Notes: generated by a model from the letters alone, not told the origin. DNA of 64,000 nt from Sphingomonas sp. (GCF_030145815.1 NZ_JAIXHL010000001.1:186001-250000); one strand, 5' to 3'; numbered from the stretch's first letter, positions 37,176 through 48,497 are shown. Made by a program: numbers and translations.

Positions 37176-38915
37176 TCACTCCTTCGATGCGCTGCGCACT
37201 TCCTGCACCGCCGCCAACTGGGCAAGCTTGAGGAACTCGTTGCGCCAATAGCCCTGCGGGTTGCCCGCGAGCCCGCGGATCGCGGCATAGCTGTACCCGC
37301 CGAGGTATTTGTCGCCGCGCAGTTTCTGGCCCAGCGCAGCCACTGCGGTCGCGAACGCCATGTCGCCGCGCGGGGCTGTTGCCGTGCGCAGCAGCGATGC
37401 CGGGACAGGCTTCTCGATCAGGCGCGAAGTGTCCTCGCCCGGCAGCTTGTAGCGCAATTTGACGAAGGCCAGCTCGCGCCCCGATGCGCTCGGCGCGGGC
37501 GGGCGGTTGCCGTCATAGCGGCGGTCGGGCAGCCAGCCCTTGGCCCCGGTCGGGACGACTTCATAGAGCGCGGTCACCTGATGCCCGGCGCCGATATCGC
37601 CGGCGTCGACCGCATCATTGTCGAAATCCTCTTCGGCCAGCGCCCGGTTTTCGTACCCGATCAGGCGATACTGGCTGACCTGCGCCGGGTTAAACTCGAC
37701 CTGGACCTTCACATCCTTGGCAATGGTGAAGAGCGAGGCGGAAAGCTCGTCGTCGAGCACCTTCTGTGCCTCCATCGCTGAATCGATATAGGCATAGTTG
37801 CCATTGCCGAGATCGGCGATGCGCTCCATCAGCGCCTCGTTGTAATTGCCCTCGCCAAAGCCGAGCGTGGTGAGGGTAACGCCGGTGTCGCGATATTTCT
37901 TCACCATCGCCTCGAGCGCCTTGTTGCTGCTCACGCCGACATTGAAGTCGCCATCGGTGGCGACGAAGATGCGGTTGATCCCGCTCTTGATGAAGTTCGC
38001 GCTGGCGATGTCATAGGCGAGCTGGAGCCCCGCAGCGCCCGCGGTCGACCCGCCCGCTTCGAGGCAGTCGAGCGCGGTGCGGATGTGTTTGGGGTTTGAG
38101 GTCGGGTCGAGCACGACGCCCGCTGCGCCAGCGTACACGACGATCGAAACCTTGTCCTTCGGCGTCAGCTTGTCGGCGAGCATCGTCAGCGCGCGCTTGA
38201 CCAACGGCAGCTTGTCGTCGCTGCTCATCGATCCCGACACATCGACGAGGAAGACGAGGTTCGCGGCGGGACGCCCCTGTGCGGTCACGTCATAGCCGCG
38301 CAGTCCGATCCGGACGAGGCGGGTGTCCGGGTTCCACGGGGTCTGCGCGACATCGGTGGTCACGCTGAACGGCTGCTGCCGCGAGGCGGGCAGCGGGTAA
38401 TCGTAGCGGAAATAGTTGATCATCTCTTCGGTCCGCACCGCTTCGGCGGGCGGCGTCTGCCCCTTTTGTAGAAAGCGGCGGACGTTTGAGTAGGCACCGG
38501 TGTCGACATCGACCGAGAAGGTGGAGACCGGCGCGCTCGCGACCGACTGGACCGCGGCGACCTCTTTACCCGCATAGCGCTCGCGATTGTCGGCCGAGCC
38601 ATAGGGGGCGGCCGCAGCTTGGCTGGGCGCGACCCGCCTTGCGGTATAATCTGCGGCAGAGCCCGGCACGATGGCGCGGGGGGCGGGTGCCGCCATCACG
38701 GGCGGCGGCGGCGGTGGGGCCGGTGGCGGCGCGAAATAGCGGCGCGGGGGCATCGCCGAACCCGGGCGATATCCACCGCTGCCCGTCTTGCACCGCACCG
38801 GCGCGTCGTTGTCGGCGCGCGGCGGGGCCGGGCGATGGGGGCGGTGCTGTCCCGGCGGCGGCGCGGCGGCCCCGAGCAACAGCGAAAGCGAGACGAGGGC
38901 GGCGGTGCGCTTCAT
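37176..38915 (-). CDS. von Willebrand factor type A domain protein, exported
   Basis: Start at 38915; 'NLVFLVDVSGSMSSDDKLPLVKRALTMLADKLTPKDKVSIVVYAGAAGVVLDPTSN' MIDAS; N-terminal 'TFSVDVDTGAYSNVRRFLQKGQTPPAEAVRTEEMINYFRYDY'. Confidence 0.93.
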   Translation of the reverse strand: MKRTAALVSLSLLLGAAAPPPGQHRPHRPAPPRADNDAPVRCKTGSGGYRPGSAMPPRRYFAPPPAPPPPPPVMAAPAPRAIVPGSAADYTARRVAPSQAAAAPYGSADNRERYAGKEVAAVQSVASAPVSTFSVDVDTGAYSNVRRFLQKGQTPPAEAVRTEEMINYFRYDYPLPASRQQPFSVTTDVAQTPWNPDTRLVRIGLRGYDVTAQGRPAANLVFLVDVSGSMSSDDKLPLVKRALTMLADKLTPKDKVSIVVYAGAAGVVLDPTSNPKHIRTALDCLEAGGSTAGAAGLQLAYDIASANFIKSGINRIFVATDGDFNVGVSSNKALEAMVKKYRDTGVTLTTLGFGEGNYNEALMERIADLGNGNYAYIDSAMEAQKVLDDELSASLFTIAKDVKVQVEFNPAQVSQYRLIGYENRALAEEDFDNDAVDAGDIGAGHQVTALYEVVPTGAKGWLPDRRYDGNRPPAPSASGRELAFVKLRYKLPGEDTSRLIEKPVPASLLRTATAPRGDMAFATAVAALGQKLRGDKYLGGYSYAAIRGLAGNPQGYWRNEFLKLAQLAAVQEVRSASKE

Positions 38916-39054
38916 GGAACATCCCCTTTGCATCGCAAATGACGCGACCAAGCGTGCGCCCCGTCGGATGAGCGGCAGATGAACGGGTGATAATGTTACA
39001 TCAGTTGACCGAATCTGTCAGATTTGCCTGTTGCGCCGGGGCGACGGTGGAGGT

Positions 39055-40323
39055 TCAGTCCCGCTCGCGCACCACTTCGCGCCAGCCGATGTCGCGGCGG
39101 GCAAAGCCGGTGGGGAAGTCCACTGCATCGACCGCGCGATAGGCGGCGGCTTGGGCTTCGGTGACGCTGGAGCCGGTGGCGGTGACGGTGAGGACACGCC
39201 CGCCGGCCGCGACCAGCGTGTCGCCGTCGAGCCGGGTGCCCGCCTGGAACACCTTTGCGCCGGTCGCTTCCGCTGCCTCGATCCCGCCAATCGCACCGCC
39301 CGCTTCCGGCGTGCCCGGATAGCCCTTCGCCGCCATCACCACAGTGAGCGCGGTGTCAGCCGAAAAACGTGGCGCGGCACGGCCCGCGAGTTCCCCCGCC
39401 TCGGTCGCCAGCATCAGCTCGAGCAGGTCATCCTCCAGCCGCATCATCAGCACCTGACATTCGGGATCGCCGAAGCGGGCATTATATTCGATCAGCTTCG
39501 GGCCTGTACGGGTGAGCATCAGCCCTGCATAGAGTACGCCCGAATAGGGGGTGCCCGCCTTGGCCATCCCGGCGATGGTCGGTTTGATGATCGTTTCGAT
39601 CGCCTCCGCCTCAAGCGCGGGGGTCAGCACCGGGGCGGGGCTGTATGCACCCATGCCGCCGGTGTTCGGTCCGACATCACCATCGCCGACCCGCTTATGG
39701 TCCTGCGCCGATCCGAAGGTCACGAAGCTCGTCCCGTCGGTGATGACGAAGAAGCTCGCTTCCTCACCCTCCAGAAACTCCTCGATCACCGCTTCCCCGC
39801 CGGGCTTTTCGAAGATCGCGGCGATCGCGGCCTGAGCTTCCCCTTCGGTCATCGCGACGGTGACGCCCTTGCCCGCGGCGAGGCCGTCAGCCTTGATCAC
39901 CACCGGACGCCCGAAGTCGCGCGCCAGCACCGCGCGCGCGGTGTCGAGGTCTCGCACGCGGACATAACCTGCGGTCGGGATATTCTCGCGCGCGCACAGA
40001 TCCTTGGTGAAGCCCTTTGATCCCTCCAACTGGGCTGCTGCCCGCGACGGACCGAACACCGGCACACCGGCGGCGCGCAGTGCGTCGCTGAGGCCGTCGA
40101 CCAAGGGCGCTTCGGGGCCGACCACCACGAAGCCAATGGCGTGGGCGCGGCAAAAGGCGATCACGGCGGCATGATCGGTCAGCGGAACGTCGTGGCAGGT
40201 CGCATGATCGGCGATTCCGGGGTTGCCGGGGATCGCATGCAGGCTATCGAGCCGGGGCGATTGCGCGAGCTTCCAGGCGAGCGCATGTTCGCGGCCACCC
40301 GACCCAAGCAACAGGACGTTCAT
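39055..40323 (-). CDS. purD: Phosphoribosylamine-glycine ligase
   Basis: Start at 40323; '[41 protein letters not shown]', '[24 protein letters not shown]'. Confidence 0.97.
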   Translation of the reverse strand: MNVLLLGSGGREHALAWKLAQSPRLDSLHAIPGNPGIADHATCHDVPLTDHAAVIAFCRAHAIGFVVVGPEAPLVDGLSDALRAAGVPVFGPSRAAAQLEGSKGFTKDLCARENIPTAGYVRVRDLDTARAVLARDFGRPVVIKADGLAAGKGVTVAMTEGEAQAAIAAIFEKPGGEAVIEEFLEGEEASFFVITDGTSFVTFGSAQDHKRVGDGDVGPNTGGMGAYSPAPVLTPALEAEAIETIIKPTIAGMAKAGTPYSGVLYAGLMLTRTGPKLIEYNARFGDPECQVLMMRLEDDLLELMLATEAGELAGRAAPRFSADTALTVVMAAKGYPGTPEAGGAIGGIEAAEATGAKVFQAGTRLDGDTLVAAGGRVLTVTATGSSVTEAQAAAYRAVDAVDFPTGFARRDIGWREVVRERD

Positions 40324-41701
40324 GTCAGACCCCTTCGACGACTTCGATAATCCGCGGCTGGTAGCCGAGGGGCAGGAAGGGGACAATGATGCGCCGCTGT
40401 CGATCGGCGAATTGTCGCACCGGCTGAAACGGATGGTCGAAGGCGAGTTCGGCCATGTCCGGCTGCGCGGCGAGATTTCGGGGTACAAGCGCGCGGCGTC
40501 GGGCCATGTCTATCTGGCGCTGAAGGATGCCGATGCCGTCATCGACGGCGTGATGTGGCGCGGGGCCGCCGACCGCCTGCCGTTCCGCCCGCAGGACGGG
40601 ATCGAGGTGGTCGCGACCGGCAAGCTGACCATCTATCCCGGCCGGTCGAAATACCAGATCGTGATCGAGCGGATGGAGCTGGCGGGCGAAGGCGCGCTGA
40701 TGGCGCTGTTCGAGAAGCTGAAGGCGCAGCTGGCGGGCGAGGGGCTGTTCGATGTCGCGCGTAAGCAACCCTTGCCCTTCGCGCCGCGCGTGATCGGCGT
40801 CGTCACATCGCCCACCGGTGCGGTGATCCGCGACATCCTGCACCGGCTGGCGGACCGTTTCCCGACCCGCGTGCTCGTCTGGCCGGTCAAGGTGCAGGGC
40901 GACGGCGCAGCGGCGGAGGTTGCGGCGGCGGTGCGCGGGTTCGATGCAATGCCGCTGGACGGTCCGGTTCCGCGCCCCGAACTGGTGATCGTCGCGCGCG
41001 GCGGTGGCTCGATCGAGGATCTGTGGGCGTTCAATGAGGAGCCAGTCGTGCGTGCAGTTGCTGCGTGCCGCATCCCGGTGATCTCGGCGGTTGGGCATGA
41101 GACCGATACCACCTTGTGCGATTTCGCGGCGGATGTGCGCGCGCCGACCCCCACCGCCGCCGCCGAGATGGCGGTGCCAGTGCGCGCGGACCTGTCCCAC
41201 CATGTCGCGACACTGGCGCTGCGCACGGAGCGGTGCGCACGCCGTTACCATGAGCGGGGAAATGAACGGTTGCAGGCGCTGGTGCGCGTGCTCCCGCGGC
41301 GCGACGCGCTGCTCGGGCCGCAGCGGCAAAAGGCCGACGACCTTGCCGCGCGGCTCGATCGCGGGCTTGAGCGGCGCGTGACCGTCGCGCGCGGGGTGCT
41401 CGACCGCGCCGCCGGGGCACTGCGCCCTGCCGTTCTGGAGCGCAAACTGGACGGGCTGCGCCATCGGCTGGAGGGCGCGAGCAAGCTTCTTGACGCGGTC
41501 AATCCCGACAATCTGCTTCAGCGCGGCTATGTCCGCGTCGGGGCGAAGGTGACCGGCAAGGTGATCGCCAGCGCTGCCGACGCACGCGCCGCCGGGGCGC
41601 TGACGCTCCAGTTCGGCGACGGCACGGTGGACGCGCGGGTTGAGCGTGGCAGCGGCAAGGCCTATGCTGACGACAAGCCCGAACAGCCCGGCCTGTTCTG
41701 A
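40322..41701 (+). CDS. xseA: Exodeoxyribonuclease VII large subunit
   Basis: ATG at 40322; '[54 protein letters not shown]', '[22 protein letters not shown]'. Confidence 0.97.
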   Translation: MSDPFDDFDNPRLVAEGQEGDNDAPLSIGELSHRLKRMVEGEFGHVRLRGEISGYKRAASGHVYLALKDADAVIDGVMWRGAADRLPFRPQDGIEVVATGKLTIYPGRSKYQIVIERMELAGEGALMALFEKLKAQLAGEGLFDVARKQPLPFAPRVIGVVTSPTGAVIRDILHRLADRFPTRVLVWPVKVQGDGAAAEVAAAVRGFDAMPLDGPVPRPELVIVARGGGSIEDLWAFNEEPVVRAVAACRIPVISAVGHETDTTLCDFAADVRAPTPTAAAEMAVPVRADLSHHVATLALRTERCARRYHERGNERLQALVRVLPRRDALLGPQRQKADDLAARLDRGLERRVTVARGVLDRAAGALRPAVLERKLDGLRHRLEGASKLLDAVNPDNLLQRGYVRVGAKVTGKVIASAADARAAGALTLQFGDGTVDARVERGSGKAYADDKPEQPGLF

Positions 41702-41732
41702 CCCGACCCCGAAGCGAAGAGTGAGCGTAGCC

Positions 41733-41936
41733 ATGCTGATGTCGTCCAATTCCGCCCGTCCGGCACGGCTTCATTATATGGCGAACGGCTTTCGCGTGCT
41801 GTCCTCTGGCGATCATGTCGTGTGCGCGGTGAGCGGGGAGAAGATCCCGCTCGACGCGTTGCGCTATTGGAGCGTGGCGGAGCAGGAAGCCTATGCGACC
41901 GCGGAGATCGCGACCAAGGCGATGACTGCGACGTGA
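41733..41936 (+). CDS. DUF2093 domain protein
   Basis: 'ARLHYMANGFRVLSSGDHVVCAVSGEKIPLDALRYWSVAEQEAYATAEIA'. Confidence 0.85.
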   Translation: MLMSSNSARPARLHYMANGFRVLSSGDHVVCAVSGEKIPLDALRYWSVAEQEAYATAEIATKAMTAT

Positions 41937-42814
41937 GGCTGGTCGGGGGGACGATCTTCGTTGGCGCGATGTTCGCGCTGCTGGGCGCTGTCGGTGTGGG
42001 GGCGGATCCGTCGGCTGCATCGCCGCCGCAATCGGCGCAGGCGCGTAACGCGTTCCGCTTCGACGGGCCGATGATCCAGGGTGGCGCGGTGCTCGGCACG
42101 GCACCCGCGTTGACGAGCCGGGTAAGGCTCGACGGCCGGGACGTGCCGGTTGCGCCCGATGGTCGGTTCCTGATCGCGTTCGATCGCGATGCCCCGGCCA
42201 GCGCCGAACTGGTTGCGATCCGGGTCGATGGCAGCAGCCTGCGCCAGACGCTGGCTGTTCAGCCGCGTGCCTGGCGGATCGAGCGGCTGAATACGCTGCC
42301 GCGCTTTGCCCAGCCCAGCGCCGAATTTCAACGCCGCCGCCCCGCCGAACTGGCGCAGATTAATGCCGCCCGCGCCAAGTCCCACAACGTGCAGGGGTGG
42401 CGGCAGGAGTTCATGTGGCCGGTGACCGGGCGCATCTCCGGCCTGTTCGGATCGCAGCGCATCTACAAGGGCGAGCCGGGTTCCTATCATTCCGGCGTCG
42501 ATGTCGCACGCCCGAGCGGCACGCCGATTATCGCCCCTGCTGACGGCATCGTCGTCCTTGCCGCGCAGCAGCCGTTCACCCTGGAGGGCAAGCTGCTGAT
42601 GCTCGACCATGGCATGGCGCTCAACAGTGCGTTTCTGCATTTGTCGCGGATCGATGTGAAGGTCGGCGACATGGTACGGCGGGGACAGCGGATCGGCGCG
42701 ATCGGCACCACCGGCCGCTCGACCGGGCCGCATCTCCACTGGGGGATGAAATGGGGCGAAGCGCGCATCGACCCGTTGCTGATCGCCGGGTCAATGCCGG
42801 TCACGGCTGACTAG
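41933..42814 (+). CDS. M23 family peptidoglycan endopeptidase
   Basis: GTG start at 41933 (overlaps previous stop); 'PVTGRISGLFGSQRIYKGEPGSYHSGVDVARPSGTPIIAPADGIVVLA...GRSTGPHLHWGM'. Confidence 0.93.
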   Translation: MRLVGGTIFVGAMFALLGAVGVGADPSAASPPQSAQARNAFRFDGPMIQGGAVLGTAPALTSRVRLDGRDVPVAPDGRFLIAFDRDAPASAELVAIRVDGSSLRQTLAVQPRAWRIERLNTLPRFAQPSAEFQRRRPAELAQINAARAKSHNVQGWRQEFMWPVTGRISGLFGSQRIYKGEPGSYHSGVDVARPSGTPIIAPADGIVVLAAQQPFTLEGKLLMLDHGMALNSAFLHLSRIDVKVGDMVRRGQRIGAIGTTGRSTGPHLHWGMKWGEARIDPLLIAGSMPVTAD

Positions 42815-42997
42815 GGCCGAGCGCCCTACGCCCACTATGTGACGTTTTTGTCACGGCATGACGACTTTGCGACAGTCCGCGTGTCAAACACTTGTGCGGC
42901 ATATCGTTACAGACGTATCGATACCCGATCTGCGCGGCGTTTGCCGTGCGTGAACGATGGGGTGTCCAACGCGATGCCCAAAAACGGGGAGCTTCCA

Positions 42998-45900
42998 ATG
43001 GTATCAAATGTTCGCAGGCACCTGCTTACCTCGACCCTGCTGATCGGCACTGTGGTCGCAACGCCGGCCTTCGCTCAGACTGAAGAGGCTCCGGCCGAGG
43101 GTGAGGCCATCGTCATCACCGGTTCGCGCATCCTGCGCCCGAACCTCGAGGCAAACAGCCCGGTCACGACCGTCACCGGTCTTGAGACCACGCAGAATGC
43201 CGACGTGACGCTCGACACGTTCCTGAACACGCTGCCGCAGGTCAATCCGGCCGGCACGACCACGTCGAATAACCCCGGCAATGGCGGTCAGTCGAACATC
43301 GACCTTCGCGGCCTGGGCGCCAACCGCAACCTCGTGCTGGTCGATGGTCGTCGTCCGATGGTGTCCGCGTCGAACCAGACGGTCGACCTTAACACCATCC
43401 CGCAGGGCCTGATCGAGCGCATCGACGTGCTGACCGGCGGCGCGGGCGCGGCCTATGGCGCCGACGCAATCGCGGGTGTCGTCAACATCATCCTGAAGGA
43501 CGATTTCGAGGGCGTGGATCTGCGCGCCAACTATTCGAACTCGATGCCGCAGACCGACGCGCGCGAATATCAGATCAGCGGCACGATCGGCGGCAACTTC
43601 GCCGAGGACCGCGGCAACTTCGCCCTTTCGGTCGAATATGCCGAGCGTCAGGGTCTGATCAAGGCGCAGCGCCCGTTCGCGGCGCAGGCGACCTCGACCA
43701 CCGGTTCGTTCCCGACCGGCTCGCTCGTCAACAGCGCGAGCAACCCGTATAGCCAGACGGTCGTCAACTCGATCTTCACCGCCTATGGCGTCCCCACCGC
43801 GCAGCTGCCGCTGACCAACCAGCTGGCGTTCAACTCGGATGGCACCCTGTTCGGTGTCGGCACGTTCAACAACCCGCGCGACGTGGTCAACTTCCGCTAC
43901 GCGCTGAACTCGCCGGCAAACCCGAACCTCAACTATTTCCCTGACTTCTACTCGTACAACTTCGACATCGTGAACATCCTCGTGCTGCCGCTCGAGCGCT
44001 ATTCGGCGTTCACCCGCGGCAACTACAAGGTGAACGACTCGTTCGAGTTCTTCGTCCAGGGCGCATAAACCAACTACAAGTCGGCAACTGCGCTGGCGCC
44101 GACCCCGGTTAGCACCGGTATCGTCAACACCACCAGCACCGCGTCGGGCCTGAACGCCCGTTCCCCACTGGTTGCGCCGGGTCAGCGTATCACCGGTTTC
44201 GTCGTGCCGGTCACCAACCCGTTCCTGCAGGCCTCGCCGGATCTGGTCGCGCTGGTCAACTCGCGCACCGGTGACGATCCGCTGCTCACCGGTTCGGGCG
44301 CCGCTGAAGGTGTTCGTATCGGCTATCGCTTCCTCGGCACCGGCCTGCGCGAGCAGCAGCTCGAGAACGAAGTCATTCAGGGCCTCGCCGGCCTGCGTGG
44401 CGAGATCGCGCCGAACTGGCGTTACGAAGCCTATTACTCGTGGGGCAAGACGGTCATCGACCAGCGCGCCACCGGTAACGTCAACGTCCAGCGCGTCCAG
44501 CAGCTGCTCGAAGCGCCCGATGGCGGCGTGAGCCTGTGCGCCGGCGGCTTCAACCCGTTCGGTATCCAGCCCTTCTCGCAGGACTGCGTCGACTTCGTCG
44601 ACGAAGTGGGTGTGACCAAGACGACCTTCACCCAGAAGATCGCCCAGGCGTACATCAGCGGTCAGCTCGCCGAGCTGCCGGCTGGCCCGCTCTCGGTCGT
44701 GTTCGGCGCCGAGAAGCGTGACTTCCGTTACGAGTTCGATCCCGGCGCCCTGTTCGGCCCGATCGCTGGTTTCAACACCAGCACGCCCGACCTCGGCACC
44801 AACAGCTTCCTCGACTTCTTCGGCGAAGCGTCGATCCCGATCCTGAAGGACGCTCCGCTGGCCGAAAGCCTTGAGCTGACCCTGACGGCGCGTCATTCAA
44901 AGAGCGACTTCAACGATATCCAGAACGGTGTCGATGGTTCGCCTTCGAACGACTGGTCCTATGGTGGCACGCTGACCTGGTCGCCGGTGCGTGAGCTCCG
45001 CTTCCGCGCCAGCTATCAGCACTCGGTCCGCGCGCCGAACTTTGGCGAACTGTTCTCGGGCGGCGGCAGCTTCCCGCAGATCTTCGATCCGTGCTCGAAC
45101 AACTCGAACTTCCGCACGACGCGCGGTGCTGCTGCTGCGGCCATCTGTCAGGCGACCGGTGTGTCGGCGGGCACGATCAACACCTTCGTCGCAACCCCGG
45201 GTGCGCAGGCCTTCATCACGGTGACGGGCAACCCGAACCTGAAGCCTGAAAAGTCGGACGCGTTCACGGCAGGGTTCGTGTTCAACGCGCTCGGCTTCAC
45301 CGGCTCGATCGACTATTACAACATCAAGGTCAGCGACACGATCTTCTCGCCGGACGTCAACGAGATCATCGCGTCGTGCTACGGCTATAACGACATCAAC
45401 CCGAGCCTGAGCGCGACCAACCCCTATTGCGGTGGCCTGTTCCGCTCGAACAACAACATCGCGGCGATCTTCCTGCCGCCGTCGCTGGGTGGTGATCCGG
45501 CAACGGGTTATTTCCAGGCAGTCAACCAGGGGTCGGTCAAGACCTCGGGCATCGACTTCCAGCTTGGTTACAACCTGCCGACCGAGTTCGTCGGGCCGGA
45601 ATCGTCGATCAGCTTCAACCTGCTGCTCAACTATCTGTTCGACTTCAAGGTCACCGGCCTTGGTGGTCTGCAGACTGACTATGCGGGCACTGCCTCCTAT
45701 TTCGGCGCTGGTCTCGGCACCAGCTTCCCGGAATGGAAGGGCACGATGAATGTCGGCTTCAATCTGAACAAGGCGTTCTCGCTGCAGAGCCGCGTGCGCT
45801 ACATCGACGCGATGGAGAACCGTGCGGCGCGTCAGTATATCGGCGAGACGTTCACCGGCCCGGGTTCGGTCTGGTATTTCGACTTCGCCCTGCAGGGCCA

Positions 45901-46051
45901 GGTCGAGAACATGACGCTGCGTCTGGGTCTGAACAACGCGTTCGACCGCAAGCCGCCGACCTATGCACCGAACGTGCAGTCGGGCACCGATCCGTCGACC
46001 TACGACGTCATCGGCCGCCGCTTCTACGTGTCGGCACGGCTCAAGTTCTGA
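42998..46051 (+). pseudogene. TonB-dependent receptor reading frame interrupted by an in-frame TAA at 44066-44068
   Basis: ORFs 42839..44068 (plug domain, '[28 protein letters not shown]') and 44204..46051 (beta-barrel, C-terminal 'YDVIGRRFYVSARLKF') are in the same frame, and the intervening codons read as coding. Confidence 0.85.
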
Positions 46052-46075
46052 TCCAGCCGGATCAGCAGCTTTGGA

Positions 46076-46107
46076 AGGGCGAGGCGATTGCCTCGCCCTT
46101 CTTTTTT
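46076..46107 (+). terminator. Rho-independent terminator downstream of the TonB receptor
   Basis: AAGGGCGAGGCGATTGCCTCGCCCTTCTTTTTT. Confidence 0.85.
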
Positions 46108-46189
46108 GGGGCAAGGTGCGCCGCTTAGGTTTGACAGACCGTGCGCGCGGATGCGGGCACGGTCGCGGTGCGCGGGTTCGGGTAACGGC

Positions 46190-48199
46190 ATGAATATCCA
46201 GCAGACTCTGCAACAGGCAGCGGCGCTCTTCGGGCGCGGTGACCCGAATGGCGCACGGCAATTGGGCGAACAGGTGCTAAAGCAGGCACCGAACAACCCG
46301 GCTGCGCTCCAGATCGTCGGCATCGCTCATTGCCAGCTCGGTGAGCCGAAACTGGGCGTGCCGCTGCTGCGCCGCGCGCTCAAGGCCGGCGGCGACAATC
46401 CCGGGTCGCGCTTCAATCTCGCGCGCGCGCTGGTCGATGCCGGCGAGCTGGCCGAGGCAGAGGCGCTGGCGGGGGCACCGGGTCAGCCGGACGCGATGCG
46501 CCGTCTTCATGCCGATATTCTGAAAGCGCTTGGCCGCCCGTGGGAGGCGGCCATGGCCTATCAGCAGATCGTGGAAGCCAATCCGCAGGATGCCGATAGC
46601 TGGAACAATCTCGGCAATATCCGGCATGAACTTGGCGAGCTGGAAACGGCCTTGGCCGCGTTGCAGCAGGCCCGGACCCTGCGCCCGGACTCGGCCATCA
46701 TCTACACCAATATCGGGCGCGTGCTGGCGTCGATGTCGCGCTACGACGATAGCGCACTGGCGTTTCAGGAGGCGGTGCGGCTCGATCCGCGCAATCCGGC
46801 CGTGCTGATCGAATTCGGGCACGCGCTGACCCGGCTCGACCGTTCGCGCGAGGCGCTGGTCGCCTATGCCGATGCCGCGCGGATCGATTCGACCAATCCA
46901 GAGACGTTTGTTGCGATGGGTCTTGCGTTCATGGACCTGGAGGATCGCGCGCGGGCCGAACAATCCTATCGCTTCGCATTGAATGCCCGGCCCGATTTTG
47001 GGCCGGCTTCGCTCAATCTGGGCATCTTGCTCGAACAGGGCAATCGCATCGCGGAGCTGGAAGCGCTCTTGCGCCAGACCGAGTCCCGCGGCGCGAAGGG
47101 CGCGGATATCGATTATCTCAAGGCGATGGTGTTGCGGCGTCAGGGGAAGCTCGATGCGGCGCTGGCACTTGCGCGCGATGCGCGGTCGGCATCGATCAAC
47201 CCGGCGGTGCGGTCGCATTTCGTCGGGCAGGTCGCCGATCAGCTCGGCGAGACCGGGCTGGCCTTTGCGGCGTTCGAGGAGATGCACTGGGCGATGGCGC
47301 AGTCCCCGCTGGGGCAGGGAGTCGATCGTCGCGCCTATCAGGCCGAGGTGGAGCAGCTGGCGGCGCGGACGACGCTTGAGTGGTTCGCACGCTGGCCCGC
47401 GATCACCCTGCCGACCACGCCAGCCGCGCCGACATTTATGGTCGGTTTTCCGCGTTCGGGCACGACGCTGCTCGACACGATCCTGCTCGGGCACCCGTCG
47501 GTCCATGTGCTGGAGGAGGTGCCGATTCTGGCACAGGTTGCCGACGAACTCGGCGGTTTCGATCGCATCGCCGAGATTGGTGAGGACGAAGCGGACCGGC
47601 TGCGCGGGCGCTATTTCGAGGAACTGGCGCGGGTTGCGCCGGAGTCAGCGGGCAAGCTGATCGTCGACAAGAACCCGCTGTCGATGATGCGCGCGCCGTG
47701 GATCCATCGCCTGTTCCCGGATGCCCGGATCATCTTCGCGATGCGGCACCCGTGCGACGTGGTGCTGAGCTGCTTCATGCAGAATTTCAAGCTGACCCAA
47801 GCGATGGCGAGCTTTCTCGACCTCACCAGTGGCAGCCTGCTTTACGATCGCGTGATGGCCTATTGGCAGCAGTGTCGGGGCATTTTTCCGCTCAATGTCC
47901 ACGAAGTGCGTTATGAAACGATGGTCGCGGATGTTGAGGGCACGGTGCGGCCGGTGTTCGACTTTCTCGGCCTCGAATGGGATCCGGGGGTGCTGGACCA
48001 TCAGCGCACCGCGAAGGCCCGCGGCTTCATCCGGACGCCGAGCTATGGTCAGGTGACCGAACCGATCTACACCCGCGCGACCGGACGTTGGGAACGCTAT
48101 CGCCCGCAATTGGCGCAGGTCCTGCCGATCCTGGAGCCCTGGGTCGCCGCGTTCGGATATGGGAGCACCGCGCCGGTCGAGCTTGGTGCGGACGGTTGA
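46190..48199 (+). CDS. TPR-containing sulfotransferase family protein
   Basis: ATG at 46190; N-terminal TPR units ('ADSWNNLGNIRHELGELETALAALQQARTL'), C-terminal 'FMVGFPRSGTTLLDTILLGHPSVHVLEE' PAPS-binding motif. Confidence 0.92.
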   Translation: MNIQQTLQQAAALFGRGDPNGARQLGEQVLKQAPNNPAALQIVGIAHCQLGEPKLGVPLLRRALKAGGDNPGSRFNLARALVDAGELAEAEALAGAPGQPDAMRRLHADILKALGRPWEAAMAYQQIVEANPQDADSWNNLGNIRHELGELETALAALQQARTLRPDSAIIYTNIGRVLASMSRYDDSALAFQEAVRLDPRNPAVLIEFGHALTRLDRSREALVAYADAARIDSTNPETFVAMGLAFMDLEDRARAEQSYRFALNARPDFGPASLNLGILLEQGNRIAELEALLRQTESRGAKGADIDYLKAMVLRRQGKLDAALALARDARSASINPAVRSHFVGQVADQLGETGLAFAAFEEMHWAMAQSPLGQGVDRRAYQAEVEQLAARTTLEWFARWPAITLPTTPAAPTFMVGFPRSGTTLLDTILLGHPSVHVLEEVPILAQVADELGGFDRIAEIGEDEADRLRGRYFEELARVAPESAGKLIVDKNPLSMMRAPWIHRLFPDARIIFAMRHPCDVVLSCFMQNFKLTQAMASFLDLTSGSLLYDRVMAYWQQCRGIFPLNVHEVRYETMVADVEGTVRPVFDFLGLEWDPGVLDHQRTAKARGFIRTPSYGQVTEPIYTRATGRWERYRPQLAQVLPILEPWVAAFGYGSTAPVELGADG

Positions 48200-48256
48200 A
48201 CTTGGCACGGAAGTGGTTAGCCTGACCGCGTTTCCAGAGCTTTACGGAGTCGCCCG

Positions 48257-48481
48257 ATGATCCTCACCACTATGGCCCTGTTCGCAGCGGGCATCTCGGA
48301 CGACCCCGCCAAGCCTGATCCGCAGAAGCGCGTGTGCAAGCAGCAGAAGCAAACCGGCACGCGCTTTACCAAGACGACCTGCCGCACCAGTGCGGAGTGG
48401 GAGGCGATTGCTGAAGCGGCGCGCAAAACGGCCGCGGAATCCTTCAACAAGCCGGTCATCAGCATTGAAAAGGGCAGCTAA
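48257..48481 (+). CDS. Small exported protein with Cys pair, uncharacterised
   Basis: 74 aa 'RVCKQQKQTGTRFTKTTCRTSAEWEAIAEAARKTAAESF'. Confidence 0.7.
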   Translation: MILTTMALFAAGISDDPAKPDPQKRVCKQQKQTGTRFTKTTCRTSAEWEAIAEAARKTAAESFNKPVISIEKGS

Positions 48482-48497
48482 ACGCCGCTGCGGCCGA

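Noticed and set aside
42838-42855. CRP-type binding site upstream of the TonB receptor
   Set aside because: TGTGA and TCAC half-sites are separated by 8 rather than 6 bp; kept only as an unassigned palindrome.
44066-44204. Frameshift explanation for the split TonB receptor
   Set aside because: Start positions of the two ORFs differ by a multiple of three and the codons between them read sensibly, so a nonsense codon rather than an indel is indicated.
43004-44896. 630-aa minus-strand ORF opposite the TonB receptor, spanning the ochre codon
   Set aside because: Arg/Val/Glu-rich shadow product without motifs; the plus strand has unmistakable plug and barrel sequence on both sides of the stop.
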